Part shown: positions 44,021 through 57,924 of the stretch, in pieces | How positions within the stretch are numbered: position 1 is the stretch's first letter | Layout: each line of letters opens with the position of its first letter | Source: Anopheles merus | Lineage: Eukaryota > Arthropoda > Insecta > Diptera > Culicidae | Direction: 5' to 3' | DNA length: 64,000 nt | NCBI RefSeq assembly: GCF_017562075.2 | Contig: NC_054084.1 | Span: 21,068,389 to 21,132,388, forward strand | Translations under genes and position numbers: made by a program | The notes under the pieces: generated by a model | What the model was told of the DNA's origin: nothing | Databases searched by the model: none | Seen by the model: the letters and a program-made list of their open reading frames with translations, nothing else

Positions 44021-47000
44021 CCAACCGCTGTACTATTATTAATAGCGCACCATGGCATTACAAGCGCCTAATTTGCATCGGGTTTGCCGGAAAGAGCCAA
44101 AGAAAGAAGAAAAACCATCACGATTGAAATTAATTTCCAAACAATTCCATTACTAGCCATCCGACAAACAGACCTTTCACCGCGGGACATTTTTCATTCA
44201 GTTTTACTCGCGGCGACGGCTCGGCCACCCCAATTTGGGTGGGCCATTTTGGGACCCATGGTACCCTCCCCACAAATCGATCGCCCATTTCGCTGGAAGG
44301 GCAAACCGCAAACGAGGACCTTCTGGTTCGCCCACGCTCACCACCACTCAACGCCATCATCGCTCAAAACCATCCAGATCTCTTTTTTCCCCCAGCTTCA
44401 AGACGAAGACCACACCGGCCGACACTTCTCCCAAAAACCTTCACCAAACAGTGGAGGAGACCGTTACTCCACTCCGCCAGTGTCTTCGCCAATTCCGTGT
44501 TCTGATCGTCGATGGTCGCGCGCAATGAATTATTTATTTCCGTGCACATTATCCTCGCCGCACCACCATCAAACGAAACGGGCTCAAAAACGATGAGGGA
44601 GCCTTCCCCTACTGGTCTACCAGAGTTTGGGCTTTGCCATGGAAATCTCCTCTCGATAGCCGTGCCATGGAGCGCGTTGAAATTTGCCAACCAGCTGCCA
44701 ACCGGATGCCTACCACAACCGAAAGAGTGGTTTTGGAGCGTCGTTTTGCCTCACAAGCGGTATAGAGAGGACGCTTTTCCTCAATGGAGCGACAAACGAT
44801 GCGCGAAAATTTGCCCTATTTTGAATAATGATGATGAATACGACTGGTGAGCCTTTTAGCGGCCCTCGACGGAGCTCGCTCGGGCAGCAACACATTCAAT
44901 CCACTGACAATCTGAAACCTCCTACAACAGTGCTCTGGATCCGATGGTGGTGTAACGTTTACAGTTGTCAGTGCATTAAAATAATTCATTTTTCGTTATG
45001 TTGCTCCGGTTCTGTCACGAGGAAGATGGTGCGTGCGTGCTGTGGTTACATAAAAACTGATAAGCTATAAATATACTGGAGGGTTTTTTTGTAGGATATT
45101 TCGTCCAGTGGCAGCGTTTTTGCCGACGAAATATTTAATTCCCATTTCATGAAGTTATCAGTTCAATAAGCATGGATAGATTCCATTTCCCATTACTTCT
45201 TGCGTAAAATTTATTGCAAATTATTGATTTTAAATATTATTTTGATAGATTTATGATTTATAAGCTGCGTCATTACAGACCTGCAGATATCGATAACGTA
45301 CATATAATTCATGTTAAACCTAGACATAATTTATTCGTAGTGGACAAAGAATACGAAAAAAAGGTTCAACAAATTCGCACAGAGCGAAAAGTTTTTAACC
45401 ATTTCAGTTAATTTTACTACAATATTCATTCCACCCCAAGATCAAGCACAACATTGCTGACGGAGGAAATCAATTCTCCAAACGTAAGCCCCGCATTGCC
45501 TTAATCCTGCGACGACAGCAAACACTTTGTCAAGCCATTTCCACACCCCTCATTTCAAATTCATAGCCTACCATTTCACTACCACACACACACACACACA
45601 CCAACACTGCTGCATTAAAAAGGGGAAGAGGAATCGTCCGCCCCAGGATCCACATTCTTACGGTTCCAACCTTTGCACTGTCCCGGGCAGACAACGCATC
45701 CACACTCGAAAGGCATCTTATCAATCCAACGCTCTCATAAAATCGCACATAGCCCCGGTACCATCGCAATACGTGATGTAATTACGCAGTTCATTCTTGC
45801 CGTCCCTTCTTCCCCCTTCCCCCTTGGTGTTTACTCGCAGCAACACTCGTCCTTCGGCGCAATTTTAAATCACCAGCCAAAGGGGATTGGTTTCCGTCGT
45901 CTCCAGCACCCGGGGAGATGCGGGGACACTCCAGTGGAGTCACCCGGGGCTCGGGCAAATGCGTTCTAGAAAGCGTGACGAATCATACCACACTCGTCGA
46001 AATAAAACCCTTATTGCGCGCCCGGAAGTATAATGCGGCAGCGGGATGAAACCGACCGGGAAATGGACACACCGCACACTGCCCGCCACAACGTCTAGGA
46101 AACGGAAGGGGAGAGAGAGACAGAGTTTTGCGTATTTATTGCAGACTATAGAATAGAATACGCACAAACGCATGCTTCAATGGTGCTGGTGTACGTGTGT
46201 GTGTGTGTCTGAGTGTGACGCAGGAAAAACTCTAATAAAAAAGGGGGAGCCGGTCTCAGTTTTGTCGCATACCGCGTTCTTTGGTTGAAGTCTGTCTCCG
46301 CGTACAACCTACGGAGCTAGGAACGAAAGCGACGCAGACATTTGTACAGCCGTTAATGCGATTGGGAAATGGTACCAGAAAAGGGCATGGCGTGTTCTGT
46401 CTCGCGCAGCGTAAAATCGAACAAGGAAGTAATTCATCAAATCAATAACAGATCAAGGACAAAAAGAGTGAGTCAAAATAGAATAGGGGAGAACTATTAT
46501 CCACCATTATAAACATTGGGGAAGTCGACGATCTTGGAATGGAATTCTAGCAAAATAACAAAAAAATCAGATAATAATAATAAAGAATATGAATATTTAA
46601 AACACTTTACCTAACTCCAATATTCTCCGTAGTATGTTGATAAACGTTCACTTCGCTAACAATTAATTCCAAACGGATGAGTACACTCAAAACCTATTAA
46701 ATACAAACCAACACCGATTCCAGACACCATAAACCACGCCGATTCTTTTTCCCACCATTAGCTGCGGCCACAGCAGGAGTTTCGTTCTCAAAGGTTCTCG
46801 CACAAATGACGACATCGTGCGAAACAGTGCTCCATGACTAACTACCACCAACAGATCGCGTTTGTTTGTAGACGTAAACATCCAAACAACACCACAAGAA
46901 GAACGGAAACATAACAAACACACCAACCCAAAAGTAAAACTAACTCCACTTTCTTAGCCTTCTTCCCAACACATACTACAGTCGGTGTCCCCAACCGGAG

Positions 47001-48105
47001 TTTCGTTCTTCGTTTACCCGGACGCTACCGCTTTATTTATGCTTCCAGGCGCTGGAACGGGATTCTCTCGTCGAGCAAATTTCGCCCATTAATACTCATG
47101 TCATCTGTCGACGGGAACAAAGCCAAACCAGCAAAACAGATTTTGCATAGCCAATGAGCATCTTCGGGGCATTTGGGGTTTGCCCCGTTCTAGTGCACAC
47201 CGTTTGCCGAACGCAACAAACGACACTATCAATAAAGGCATTCGCTGTGCCTCTGGTGTCCGTTTTGGGAACTCCAGTAGTTCAACTCCGATCGATAAAA
47301 GTACGCCAGGGCTAGACAGTGTGGTCCGAAACGTATGTCACACGCACCTCGATAACATGGGTACGGATCGATGCTCCTCAAAGAAAGACGAAAGTGCTCG
47401 GAAAGAAAACGCACGCCTTGCACCTCTCCCCACCGGTGCCGACATTGAATGGGTTAAGACGATTAAAAACGTCATTACCGTCTGCGCCGCAACGACAACA
47501 CAAATGGACACGAAAAACTCCACACTTCAAGACGCTTACACGCGTACGTTTGCACAGGAAGCAGCAACGGTTGTCGGTCGCTCACAGCGTTGGAGCACAA
47601 CCGAACCTCATCGTCGATTGCGTGTTTGCTCCGTGCACCGCACGACCATCATCCGTACCCCCACTCGTTGGACCAATAAAGCACCTTCTGCTCTTGCTCA
47701 TTCGTGTCGTTCGATGAACGCTGCTACCACGATGACCACGGCAGGACACAAACGATAGCAACTAAAAAGGGTGTCGTAATCCCCTTGAGGAGCTCCATCT
47801 GTCGCTGGTGTGCGGGTGAGGTATCGCAGACGGGTGTGCCGAGTGCTGACGTCTTCCCGTACACGCTACAGTTACCACACACCACACAAACACCAATTAC
47901 CTACGCCACCGTACATCGGGTAGGAGTTTTCCGATAGCGGACAGGACTGGTCAAGCGAGCGAGAAACCTACTCACTGATGAGAATGGATGAGGTGAAGAA
48001 ATAATATAATACACCTTGATAGTGACACGCTGGGCTATATATAGTCATCACACCTTCGAACATCTCCCGGCCGGCATCGTCGAGCTGCTGGGAATGTTTC
48101 TGTAG
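44021..48105. other. Non-coding host sequence, no supported gene
   Basis: No supported gene. Contains AT-rich patches (45100-45420, 46430-46640) and short (AC)n/(GT)n runs (about 45583-45601 and 46195-46208). A 192-codon frame at 47180-47758 starts only at a TTG, has no domain and overlaps open frames on the other strand. Confidence 0.5.
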
Positions 48106-48142
48106 TATAAAACTTCGTCTGCGTAACGTCGTTGACTCAGTT
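48106..48142 (+). promoter_or_regulatory. Candidate core promoter: TATA box plus arthropod initiator
   Basis: TATAAAA at 48106-48112 is followed at the expected distance by ACTCAGTT, with the predicted +1 A at 48139, 33 bases after the first T. TATA and TCAGT initiators at this spacing are the standard insect core promoter. It is the best-spaced such pair I found in the window. A second TATATATA at about 48033 has no matching initiator. Confidence 0.4.
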
Positions 48143-48520
48143 GATGGCTTTAAATTGTCCGAAGCACGTCCTACCTGTTTTTACGTCAGGTTCTAAAAGT
48201 TCAAGTTAAAAAATGATCACCCAATGAGGTTAGACATTACAGAATGGACGTTCGAAGAAGTCCAAGCAGTTCAAAAGGTTATTCAAAAACAATGTACAGA
48301 TAACACTGACACTGAATGTTATCGATGTTCATTTTTTTTAATCAGCCAGCTCTATAAAGATTCTTAGATATACATGAATGTTCCTGATTTATTCAATATT
48401 AAAACATTTATTGATCGATGATATCCCAAGGATAACACAAATACACGGATTGAAGGTTAAAAAGCAAAATTAAAAGACCCAATATTCTTAGATCCAATAA
48501 AACCTGAAATAGAAAACTAT
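48139..48520 (+). other. Candidate short transcription unit (47-codon ORF at 48224-48367)
   Basis: Downstream of the TATA/TCAGTT pair, a short transcript could run from 48139 to just beyond an AATAAA at 48496-48501. It contains a 21-codon upstream frame from ATG 48144 and a 47-codon frame from ATG 48224 to TAG 48365-48367 (MRLDITEWTFEEVQAVQKVI...), with an acceptor-like TTTTTACGTCAG between them. The 47-residue product is mildly acidic at its N-terminus and has two nearby cysteines (YRC), no signal peptide and no domain I know. A longer overlapping minus-strand frame (48408-48725) covers the 3' part. It could be a small-peptide gene, a non-coding RNA, or a coincidence of signals. Confidence 0.25.
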
Positions 48521-51162
48521 ACTTCCCTCCCAGAATCTCCCAAAGCTTTTCGGGGCAGCCATCAGTAAAATTGTTCTTGATTAACTTATCATCATCATCA
48601 AGAACTCGACACCGCAACAATACAAACAGTTGGCGGTGTTCCAGCTTTCCAGTTAACCCCAACACAGCTTGGGTCCTCCGAAACGAGCTGCCAAGCAAAA
48701 CTTTGTGTGTGTTGCAAAGTATCATCTTTCATCCTGACCTCTCTTGGTGCCATTTCGAAGTTTGTAATTACCATTCCAATAAATCTGTTTCATTGAACCA
48801 TTAAACGACATCCGACATTGCAGCATACGTCCCGCAAAATCGCATGAGTGCGATCGTACGTACAACGGACCTCACACATACCATGCTGGTGGCACTGGGG
48901 TTATTCCCCATTCCGACCAGCCGGGACCGTTTTAGACCGGGTCAAGAAAGAAGCTCAATTTATGCAATTATTCGTTTTAAGCTGTACTAATTAGACAAAA
49001 CCACCAGAAGGTCCTCTCATAGCCTATAAAACCAATGATCTCCTCCCGCCGGTATCGTATGTCCAACTTCAACTGCTGACCTGCTAGTTCCCCTAATAGA
49101 GGAGGAGAATGACCAAAAAAACACCAACACTACCGACAGCTTTGCTACCTTGTTTCGGGGCAAGCGAGCGTAACATTTTCAGGTTGCGCGTTGATTCCAA
49201 GCAGAACCGGAAGAAGAAACCTTAATCCTTTCTGCTGTTGGGGAAAATCCTGCGTCCCTCACCAATCAACCAACCTTTCCAAGCACCGTGGTCTGTCGTT
49301 CATTATAAGACGGAGATCGTTCCTCGGACCATCTTCCTCGGCGGGGTCGTGGCAGATGCAAAAGGTACAATCTCATCAAGCGTGCCATCCACACAAAAAG
49401 GTTAAACTTTTTAATGAAGGTTATGAAATTTGATAACGAACAAAAAAAAAAGACGAACCTAACACACAGACACACAGCAGCAAGGTCTAGGCCCTATGAC
49501 GTGGTTTGGGAGCGAAGCAATCGAAGTGCTGACCTACCTGGGCTTAGAATTGGCTTCTGTTTTACCTGCAACCATGGGCTGGTCGTTCCGCGAGCTGACT
49601 CGGCGAAGCAGATTTAAAGGTTGTAAAGGTAATTTAACGATCCGTCCAGATGTCACCATGTGAAACGAGCTGAAGACTGAACAAAAGAAAACACATGGAA
49701 GGAAATACACCACCACCATGGAGCTAACCGTCATATTCCGGAGCCGCTTTTCATTCTTACCATATCTCTTGCACGGATGGCGTTGGTCGATAAAACTGTG
49801 CTGTTTCATAAGACACCAGACACACACACATTTTCGGACGTGACACGGACGAGAGACTATGACTACCATCAACCAGCTCAACACACACGTACAAATCGCC
49901 ACCACACATCCTGACGAACAGAGCAGAGCGGAGAGTGATATAAATTCCAGCATGTTAAATCGGTTCGATTTATACATACACACATCACTGGCACTCGTAT
50001 CACAAAGTAATATTTCCCAATCGTGCTGCCTTCCAACCAAAGAACCGTCGTGTGGCTCACACCAAAAAAACAAAGCAAAATAAAAGCGCCAGACAGTTTT
50101 ACTGCTTATTCGCCCTGCGGGAATGAACCAACCGGTGCAACGCTACATGACCACATTCAACATCGGGGGTCACACCGCTGCTTTGACACCCATAAAAAGG
50201 GAAGCGATGGAGGAGGGCAAAACAAAAAAATGAACCATGACCAGACCAGAGAGTTCACTGATTTACTAGCTCGGCGTTCCAGCCACCGCAGCCCTATTCG
50301 TCACTTGGACGACCAGCGGACGACCACCGGAAGAAGGAGACGACGCGGCCAGTGGTGGCCGCTAAAAACCGCGCTCATAAACCTTCATTACTCGAAATAT
50401 CATCATGCGCATGGGTACGGTTGCATGCCATATCTCGACAATGTCCGGAGCGCGATGGATGCATGTCCGACGACCAAACCGTGTGGCCGAATGGATCGTA
50501 AAACTTCAACTGCTTACTTGTGAACTCGTGGTCGTGGTCGCACGGTTTGGCCCATTTGGCTTTCGTACACGTCGGCGCACTTTGGAAATGAGTACAAAGG
50601 AAGGTAATTTCACAGTTTGTTTGAAAAAGGATTAAAACACGACTTCAAATAGATATTTTTAGCATTGCAAACAGATTTGCGTACAAAAAGAAACTAAGTT
50701 TTTTAAATAAACTGAAAGCAAAAGGATTTTCAAACTATTAGAGAATGGATAAGGTATTTCCAAAGACATAGTTAATGACATGGTGAATTCTTATTTTAAC
50801 GGATTAATTGGAAACCCCTTTATCAGAGTGTAAAAAATAGAACAGCATTGGTGCAGCGGTAAAGTACATTTTTCATTCGAATTTTTCACGACCCAATTAC
50901 AAGAATAATTATTACAGCCATTCTTACGAATGACAAGAGTTAAACCGACAATCTGCCGGCAAATCTCCATCAACGAAAAGCAAATATAAATCAGAAAAAC
51001 ATTCCCCATTCTTTCGTCTTCAAAAAAAGAAGCGAAAATACAATTGAAATAGAAAATGTAAATTGAACTAACTTGCAGGAGCAACATACACACAACACCC
51101 ATTCACGACACACCGCCTCACTGCTCACCCGTCATAAAACGAAAGAGCTTACAAAATGACGC

Positions 51163-51186
51163 CAAGCAAGCAAGCAAGCAAGCAAG
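51163..51186. repeat. (CAAG)6 microsatellite
   Basis: Six perfect tetranucleotide repeats in non-coding sequence. Confidence 0.95.
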
Positions 51187-54100
51187 ATGAACAGGAACAG
51201 ATGGAACCAATTGCAGGTTGGTTCGCTGTGTACCAGCATTGCGCATTGTACTTTGGTTCATATTTTTCCATTCAGGGCATTATTTTTTTGTGCTTTTCCA
51301 CCATCAGCTGCACCAAAAAAAGGGACATTGCTCCATGCCGACCGAGACAACGAAAGAACGACCTCGGAGAAGGGGAAGAACCAGAAAAGGTGGAAAAAAC
51401 AAAACCAAAACAAAGTGCAACTGTAATACCGTTCGCCGTTCTGACCGATTCTGTGTCGCCGACGCTGCGCTGTTGCTTCATCGCAGCGCGCAAATCGCGC
51501 TGCAACTGCAACTGTGCGCGCCCGCGATGAAGGAAATGACACATCACGTTTCTGCACTGTTCCAGTTTCACTTTCCGTTACGTTCCACCGCCCGCCGCGG
51601 GGGGAGGTCCTCTCTTTCTCTGTGGCCGACCTGTGCTGTCATTTCTTATTTATGCTACCGGTGGTCCCCGGGAGAGTCAACGCAACCGCTGCCGGAGTCG
51701 TTGGACCAGTGTTTCTGTGTGTCTATTGTATGTGTGTGTGTGCCAGTGGTAATTACATTTATGATTATTGTAAAGAGCTTTGGCAGGGAAAAACGGCGAT
51801 GTTACACAACATTGCTCGGCGAGCGCAAGCGGGAACGACCGAGCAAAAAAAAACACTCTTTTTGCAAATGTTTGTCCTGAGCGGACAGGTATACCACACC
51901 ACCTCGGGTGGATTTGGGGGGTTTTAATTTCGTTTACATTATCCAGCAAGCTTACACACAGGGTGAGATTATGTTTTATGCTTCAGTAAGCCGCTACCCT
52001 GCATTAAGCAAACCATCTTCGGCTGTAACTGACAGGTGTGGGTTTCAGCGTTTGCTTGGAAAATGGTCTTAAATATGACTCGAAGATTTTTCATTATCAG
52101 CTGTTGCTGTTACCGTTTATCTGATAACTAGACACTTTCCACTTTTCAGCCCACTATATCATACTTAAACCCAATTCCAACCAATCCTATCAACTTACAC
52201 AGCGTATCTTTTGTGGTAAAATTACTACTACAAAAACACAGCAAACCCTTCCCCTCGAGGGACCTACCGTAGAAAAAGGGGAACTCCACTGCGATACGCG
52301 CATTAGATTACATCGTGTGGCGAAAAGTTAAAACCGCCCACCAACCAACACTCCCTTCCTCTTACTACTGGTTCGTACCAACCAATGCGGCAAACATTTC
52401 GAAATTGAAACATAAAAAAGTGATCAATTTTACTACCGCATTCCGTTCGACTTGTGCGAAACGATAAACCATATCGGGGTGTGTGTGTTGGTAGAGGGAG
52501 TGAGGGGCAGCTGGCGGTGTCTGATTTTCTTTCACTCCCTGTACCGCCCCATGAACATTAACGTTGCCTTGCTGGTGTCCGAATGCACCCCTCAAACCAG
52601 ACACCCCGGTGCACCGGGGTCTGGCGATGCAATTTCACACCTTTCCGTTACGGTGGTGCGAGCCGCACACACACACTGAGTCGACCGTGCGGCGCTGAAA
52701 TCGAGAGTGTGTTGTGCTCTGTCTGCGCATAGAGAGAGATACACACACACTTCAAAGCATAACGCAGCAAGTGCAACACAAGAGATAGCGCCGTTTTATC
52801 GTTTCGATTTGATTGGTAAGAGGAAAACCGGGGCATGAAAATCAGCAATCGGCAGCTAAATACAGCAGTAACAGCAGCGAAAAAAAAAGCACCCCCTGAG
52901 GTTCGTGGGTGGGCTTTACACTCTGCCCCCCTCCACAAAACCACCGCCCCACCTCCCCCGCCACACTGGTTGGTCAGCATGGAAAGTGAAGGCGAGCGAG
53001 GGTTCCACTTTCGATTTCATTCGTGCGAATTATAGCGCTAAATGAAACTGTTCTGAGCTACCGTGGCGCCCGTTTACACAGGTGCCACACACCTGCTTGC
53101 CTGCACTGTAATGCATTCCCAAGTTCCTGCACTTGCACCGCACTTCATAAATATCCTCCAACAGCATGCGTTTGATTATGTTTGTGCGCACAGGCTGTAC
53201 AAACTCCAGCATTTACCCTCCACGGGAGAATTACATGGGCGAAATGCGCCACTTGTTGTTAAGGTGGATGGCAGGAGCATACATGTGTGTGTGTGTGTCT
53301 GACACACGGGAGGAGCGCGTAAGAAGCATAAGCGAAACGTAATAGCTCCCATTGCGGGTGGTGATGCTGGCACGGGCAAAGCATACCAGTAAAAACACCT
53401 ACTCCACGGGAGGAATGAGAGTTTTCCCGCCACCGCTGGATGGAACGCGCTAAAGTCCCACGCGTACGACCCCCATTAGTGCACGGTCGCTAATGTGCTA
53501 AGAGCCACTTAGAAGCTCGGAATTTGAAGAGCGGCATAAAGGTTTGGGATCCCCCAGCAGTGCGGGTGCAGCCCGGAACAGAACGGTTGCCACGTTTGTT
53601 TTGCCATGGCGAGTAAGATAGAGTTGGGGTGAGAGAGCAAACAAAAAAAGGATTTCCTCGAACAGTTAGAGCATCATACACTTTACGGAGAGCATCATCC
53701 GTCGAGTGCATCAGCATTTTTAACAACAAAATTATCAATTAAAACCCCCTTCCCAAAGCACTCAGAATTAAAGCGCAGGATGCAATGTGTTACAGTGTTT
53801 TGAGAGCAACACTAGATAAGCTCTACAAAAGTAAACAACCATGTTGCTTAATTAAGTGCATAATTGGTAGTCAAATACTTGAAGAGAAGTTTTTCTTTAA
53901 CATAATTAAATCCTTATAAACCCATTCCTTTAGCAATCTCTATTGAAGATTCCTGGCCGTTTTATGATGGCTTAGATTCCTCAGCCAAATAGTCATACTT
54001 GGACCATCCATGAAGTGGATAACCTCTCAAGTACACCTAACATCAAACCACATTTACCTCTTCCTACCCAACACTCGAGAGTATGTGTGCCTGTGTGTTC

Positions 54101-57100
54101 CTCATGTCCACTCGCATTATGCATTGCACTATCTGGATAGAAATCGCCTGGAAGTGCTCGCCCGATTCCAGCGAAAACATTCATCAATCACATTTGCATA
54201 TCGCTTTCATATCAGCGCCTGCAGCAAGGCGACAGCCCTTGCCAAACACACTTAACAAGAACACATTGCACACTGAACCAAGGCTGCAAACGACCGAACA
54301 ACGGCCAAAGAACCACTGAAACACAGTCTGGACAGTGATGGAATGAAAGCAGCAACACCTCATTACCGATTCAGTGTTGAATGTGGCTTCTTTCTTCCAA
54401 TCCAACTCGGTCGGACAGCAAAACCGTTAGCAAGAGGAAAGGGAGCTCAAGATACGGCAATCATCTTTTGCTCATACTTCCAGCACCTAGGTTCAAGTGA
54501 AGTGCCCTCGGGGGCGTCCGAAAGGTACGCGCTCCATCCAGTCGATACAACGCCCGGTAGATCGAACTCCCTCTGCAGCGTCGCCAAAGTTTCACTTCAG
54601 ATGTTTTTATCATCGATCAGCTCTTGGCAGTCGATAGAACAAACTTTGCCAAAGTTGGTACAACTTTTCAGCTCAAAACTAATAATAAAACACCCCGATG
54701 ACTTCTGCACACCCCGCGTGTACTTCAGGCTCGGAGCTCGAGATCACTGCTAAGTTAGCCACATTTGCTACCGCTGGCAAGATGGTTGTGTCTTCCTCTC
54801 TGGTAACGTGCATACAATATTCGCTCTTGCTTGCCCTTTTTCTCGCAGCGTTGTGAGCGCTTGAATGTTTCCTCCAAAAGCGGGTCAAGATGCAGCCCCA
54901 GGCACAACTACAGCTTGTCGCACTGTTGCTACTACCCTTGACTTCTCGTTATCCGCTCCACTGGAAAGCGAAATCATGGCTGCGCTGCTCTCGCTTTCGA
55001 TTCCGATCGGCGAGTTATTAATCGTCAACATCTTGGCGCAAGGCAAGGGGTTCCCCCCTGTCGTGCGCGAGACATTATCTCATCAAGCGGCGGCACCACG
55101 CGTGGGAGTCGCATCTTGTCCGCCAGCTATCAGCAAACGGGGAAACTCTACATCGAAGGACAAAGCTCTTGTGCGCCCACTCACTCATCAAAGCACGGTC
55201 GCTACATACGCGAAGCCGTTGATAAACATCCAACGCGGACGGTGGAGCGGTTGCTTTTTTTTTGCTTTGTGTGGTAAATAGATCGCGTTGTGAAGCGATA
55301 ATACACCAACTGACAGGCCTGGTGTTGTAACGACGGCCTGGCGGGAGTTGCAAGCGAACTTCACAAAGTACAAACTTCATCGACAATCTTAACGGATCGT
55401 GCCGATGCAGATGAGAAGTCTGACAGACACTGACACTCTACGGGCGGATTGATAAGTACCGCTTGGCCTACTACCAACCAACCAACTAGAGCTCGAACGA
55501 TTTCCTGCAGCCAAAGACGGTGGCAACAGCACCGTTTCAAGTCGCACATCTCAAAGGGATTGCATTCATGCCGCAGCTGCACCCCCTGACCACGGCTTCT
55601 TAGCCCAGACAGACGAGCGCGACCCGCGGCCACTATTGACAAACAGCGCGCTCGGCTTTTGCGCTGGTGCTGCGAAAAGTTCTGTAACGAGTTGTGAATG
55701 GGCTGGTGAATGAAGTGCCCGAAGACTTTGAAGCTGACCGGCCGTGGGTGTCAGTAATAGGATTCGACGGCCCTCTTCCGAGCAAAACCGACAAACAATG
55801 TTTGGCGTTGTTCCTGAAGTGCGCTTCAAACGTCGAAAGGCATCCTGTTACAAAGATAGGCTCCATCCTGGTGTAAAGTAAAGCAGGTATAGGAAAATTT
55901 CTACACAATTTTACAGTTCAACTCCTGCTCTCGCAACAATATGTTGAAGTAGTCCTAAACTATAGCCGACAACTAGAATTAATTTTTGATTCTCCAACAA
56001 AACTTTCCAACAAAAGTGTCTTTAATTCCCACCGCACCAAAATGCATCCAAATTATCCAACTTTAGCCATGACCTGAAACTCCCGGACGGCTGCTACCTT
56101 TGGTGCCGGCACTGCAACGTAACTTTATCGGTACGCCGAGCGAGGCCAACAAAAATGAACCGTAATTATGAAATAATTACGCGTCAAGCGTCATGAGAAT
56201 ACACTTTCGGTGCGGCTATTTCACAACTCCGGACCTCTGGCGTCTTGATCCTCAGGACCAGGCACACCTCCACGGATTGCCCCACCAATGCTGCTGCTGA
56301 AAGATTATCGAACAACGGCAAACCGGAACAATGGATAAACTTCTTCAGCAAAGTCTTGCAAGCACAGAGTGGTGGGTTCCGTTTCGTTTTTTCCTCCAGT
56401 TCTATTGACCTTCCGTTCCAGCCATTACTCAGGGACCGTGTTACTGGCCACTTCAGACGGACAAATTGCGCTCAAGGCTGCTGGCTCGCCTGCAGGTAGT
56501 ACCAACTTTTACTGCCAGTTTAAAATGAAGCAGCCCGTCCATGCCCTTCATCCTCTGCCAAATGCACACACGAACCACATGCATCCCTGGCGCATGTGAA
56601 TAAAGAACCCAGAGCAAGAAAGTTTGCCTTTCTTGCAGGAAATAAATTACAGTGGAACGTATCTCTTCTGCAAAGCATGGAAGTAACGGCCAGCAGTGGC
56701 CATACTGTGAACACTCCAAACACAATGCCGGAACACGTTCGGTACGGGTTGAGTTTGCTGACGCCACCAGAATAGAAGGTTGAAAATTTAATATTAAAAA
56801 ACGACCTCCAGAACATAACGACACTCGTTTGGGGGCGTTGAGTACAACTAGACGGTGCTCTTGAACCGGTCGTTCTAGTGCATCTCAGCAGACATAGACG
56901 TTCTTATCAGCAAGACCTCGCTGCAGAACCGAGCGTCAAACTGTCTAGCAGCGACGCGATAAGCCACACCACACACTTCAAACGATGACGCTAGAAGAAA
57001 AGGAAGACAGCCGATTGTAACAGCTTGAATCTTATCTAAGCGCCACCCGCAAAGGTCAACCTTCCTGGGGCTATTTTTCCTCTTTTTTATTCCGTTCAAT

Positions 57101-57903
57101 TTTCCCACACCCGACCGGATGGCCCAGGCTGAGCACTGCGTACCTTTCCCGGCTTATCAACGAAAGCTCATAACAAATAAGCCTTCCCGCTTCGGAAGCA
57201 CTGCGGGAACGACTGTACACACAGAAGAGCCCAGTAAATATTGATACAAATGTTTCTGTTGGATCGGCAGGTCTGGCGGAAGACCGACCAGCGACTAAGC
57301 AACCAGCCCGTGATCTAAATAAACCGCACAGTCATCGCAGTGGTAGGTGAGGTCGTAGAACGGGCACGTGGAACACCCATTCCCACCTGTGGGCAAAAGC
57401 AAGCCGAAGTATGTTATCAGTAGGCAAATGTGTAACTAGAGCTGCCAGCCTGTTGACACGAGCAAACAAACACTATTTGCCGTTTAAATATGTACAACCG
57501 CAAATACAGACTCTTCTTTTCTATTGCCCTATGCTTTGATGTGGGGACCTCTGCGCTCCGTCCCGCTTTGTGCTCTTCAGTGATGGGGTAATATTGAAAT
57601 GGAAATTGAAAAGCTTTGGTTGAATTTCTTATCTCATAGCTTCCAGCTAATTGAAAGGATCTAACTAATCCCGTGTCTATCGGACTCGCTTTCTCACCAC
57701 ACCTACACCACCCACTGCGTCTACTACCACCACGTTAATCTACACATCGGAAAACGGTCCGCCCGGCCTGCCAATTTGCACCGTAGTTCCGCATACTCAT
57801 CGCACCCATCCGATCGGTTGGATTAATAATATTGATTAATGGGCTCATCGAGTGTGGCCCGGCTCTAGGAGGGAAAGCACATCGTATGTATTGCACCGAG
57901 CGA

Positions 57904-57924
57904 GTGTGTGTGTGTGTGTGTGTG
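57904..57924. repeat. (GT)10 microsatellite
   Basis: Uninterrupted GT dinucleotide run of about 21 bases. Confidence 0.95.

Noticed and set aside
47180..47758. 192-codon ORF on the plus strand
   Set aside because: TTG start only, Thr/Arg-rich without a domain, overlapped by other open frames. No splice or promoter context.
49534..50073. 179-codon minus-strand ORF with hydrophobic stretches
   Set aside because: Non-ATG start. The hydrophobic runs derive from A-rich and CA-rich plus-strand DNA, and the peptide has no membrane-protein organisation.
51218..51880. 220-codon ORF on the plus strand
   Set aside because: Starts at a non-ATG codon, overlaps two other plus frames and two minus frames of similar length, and has no domain.
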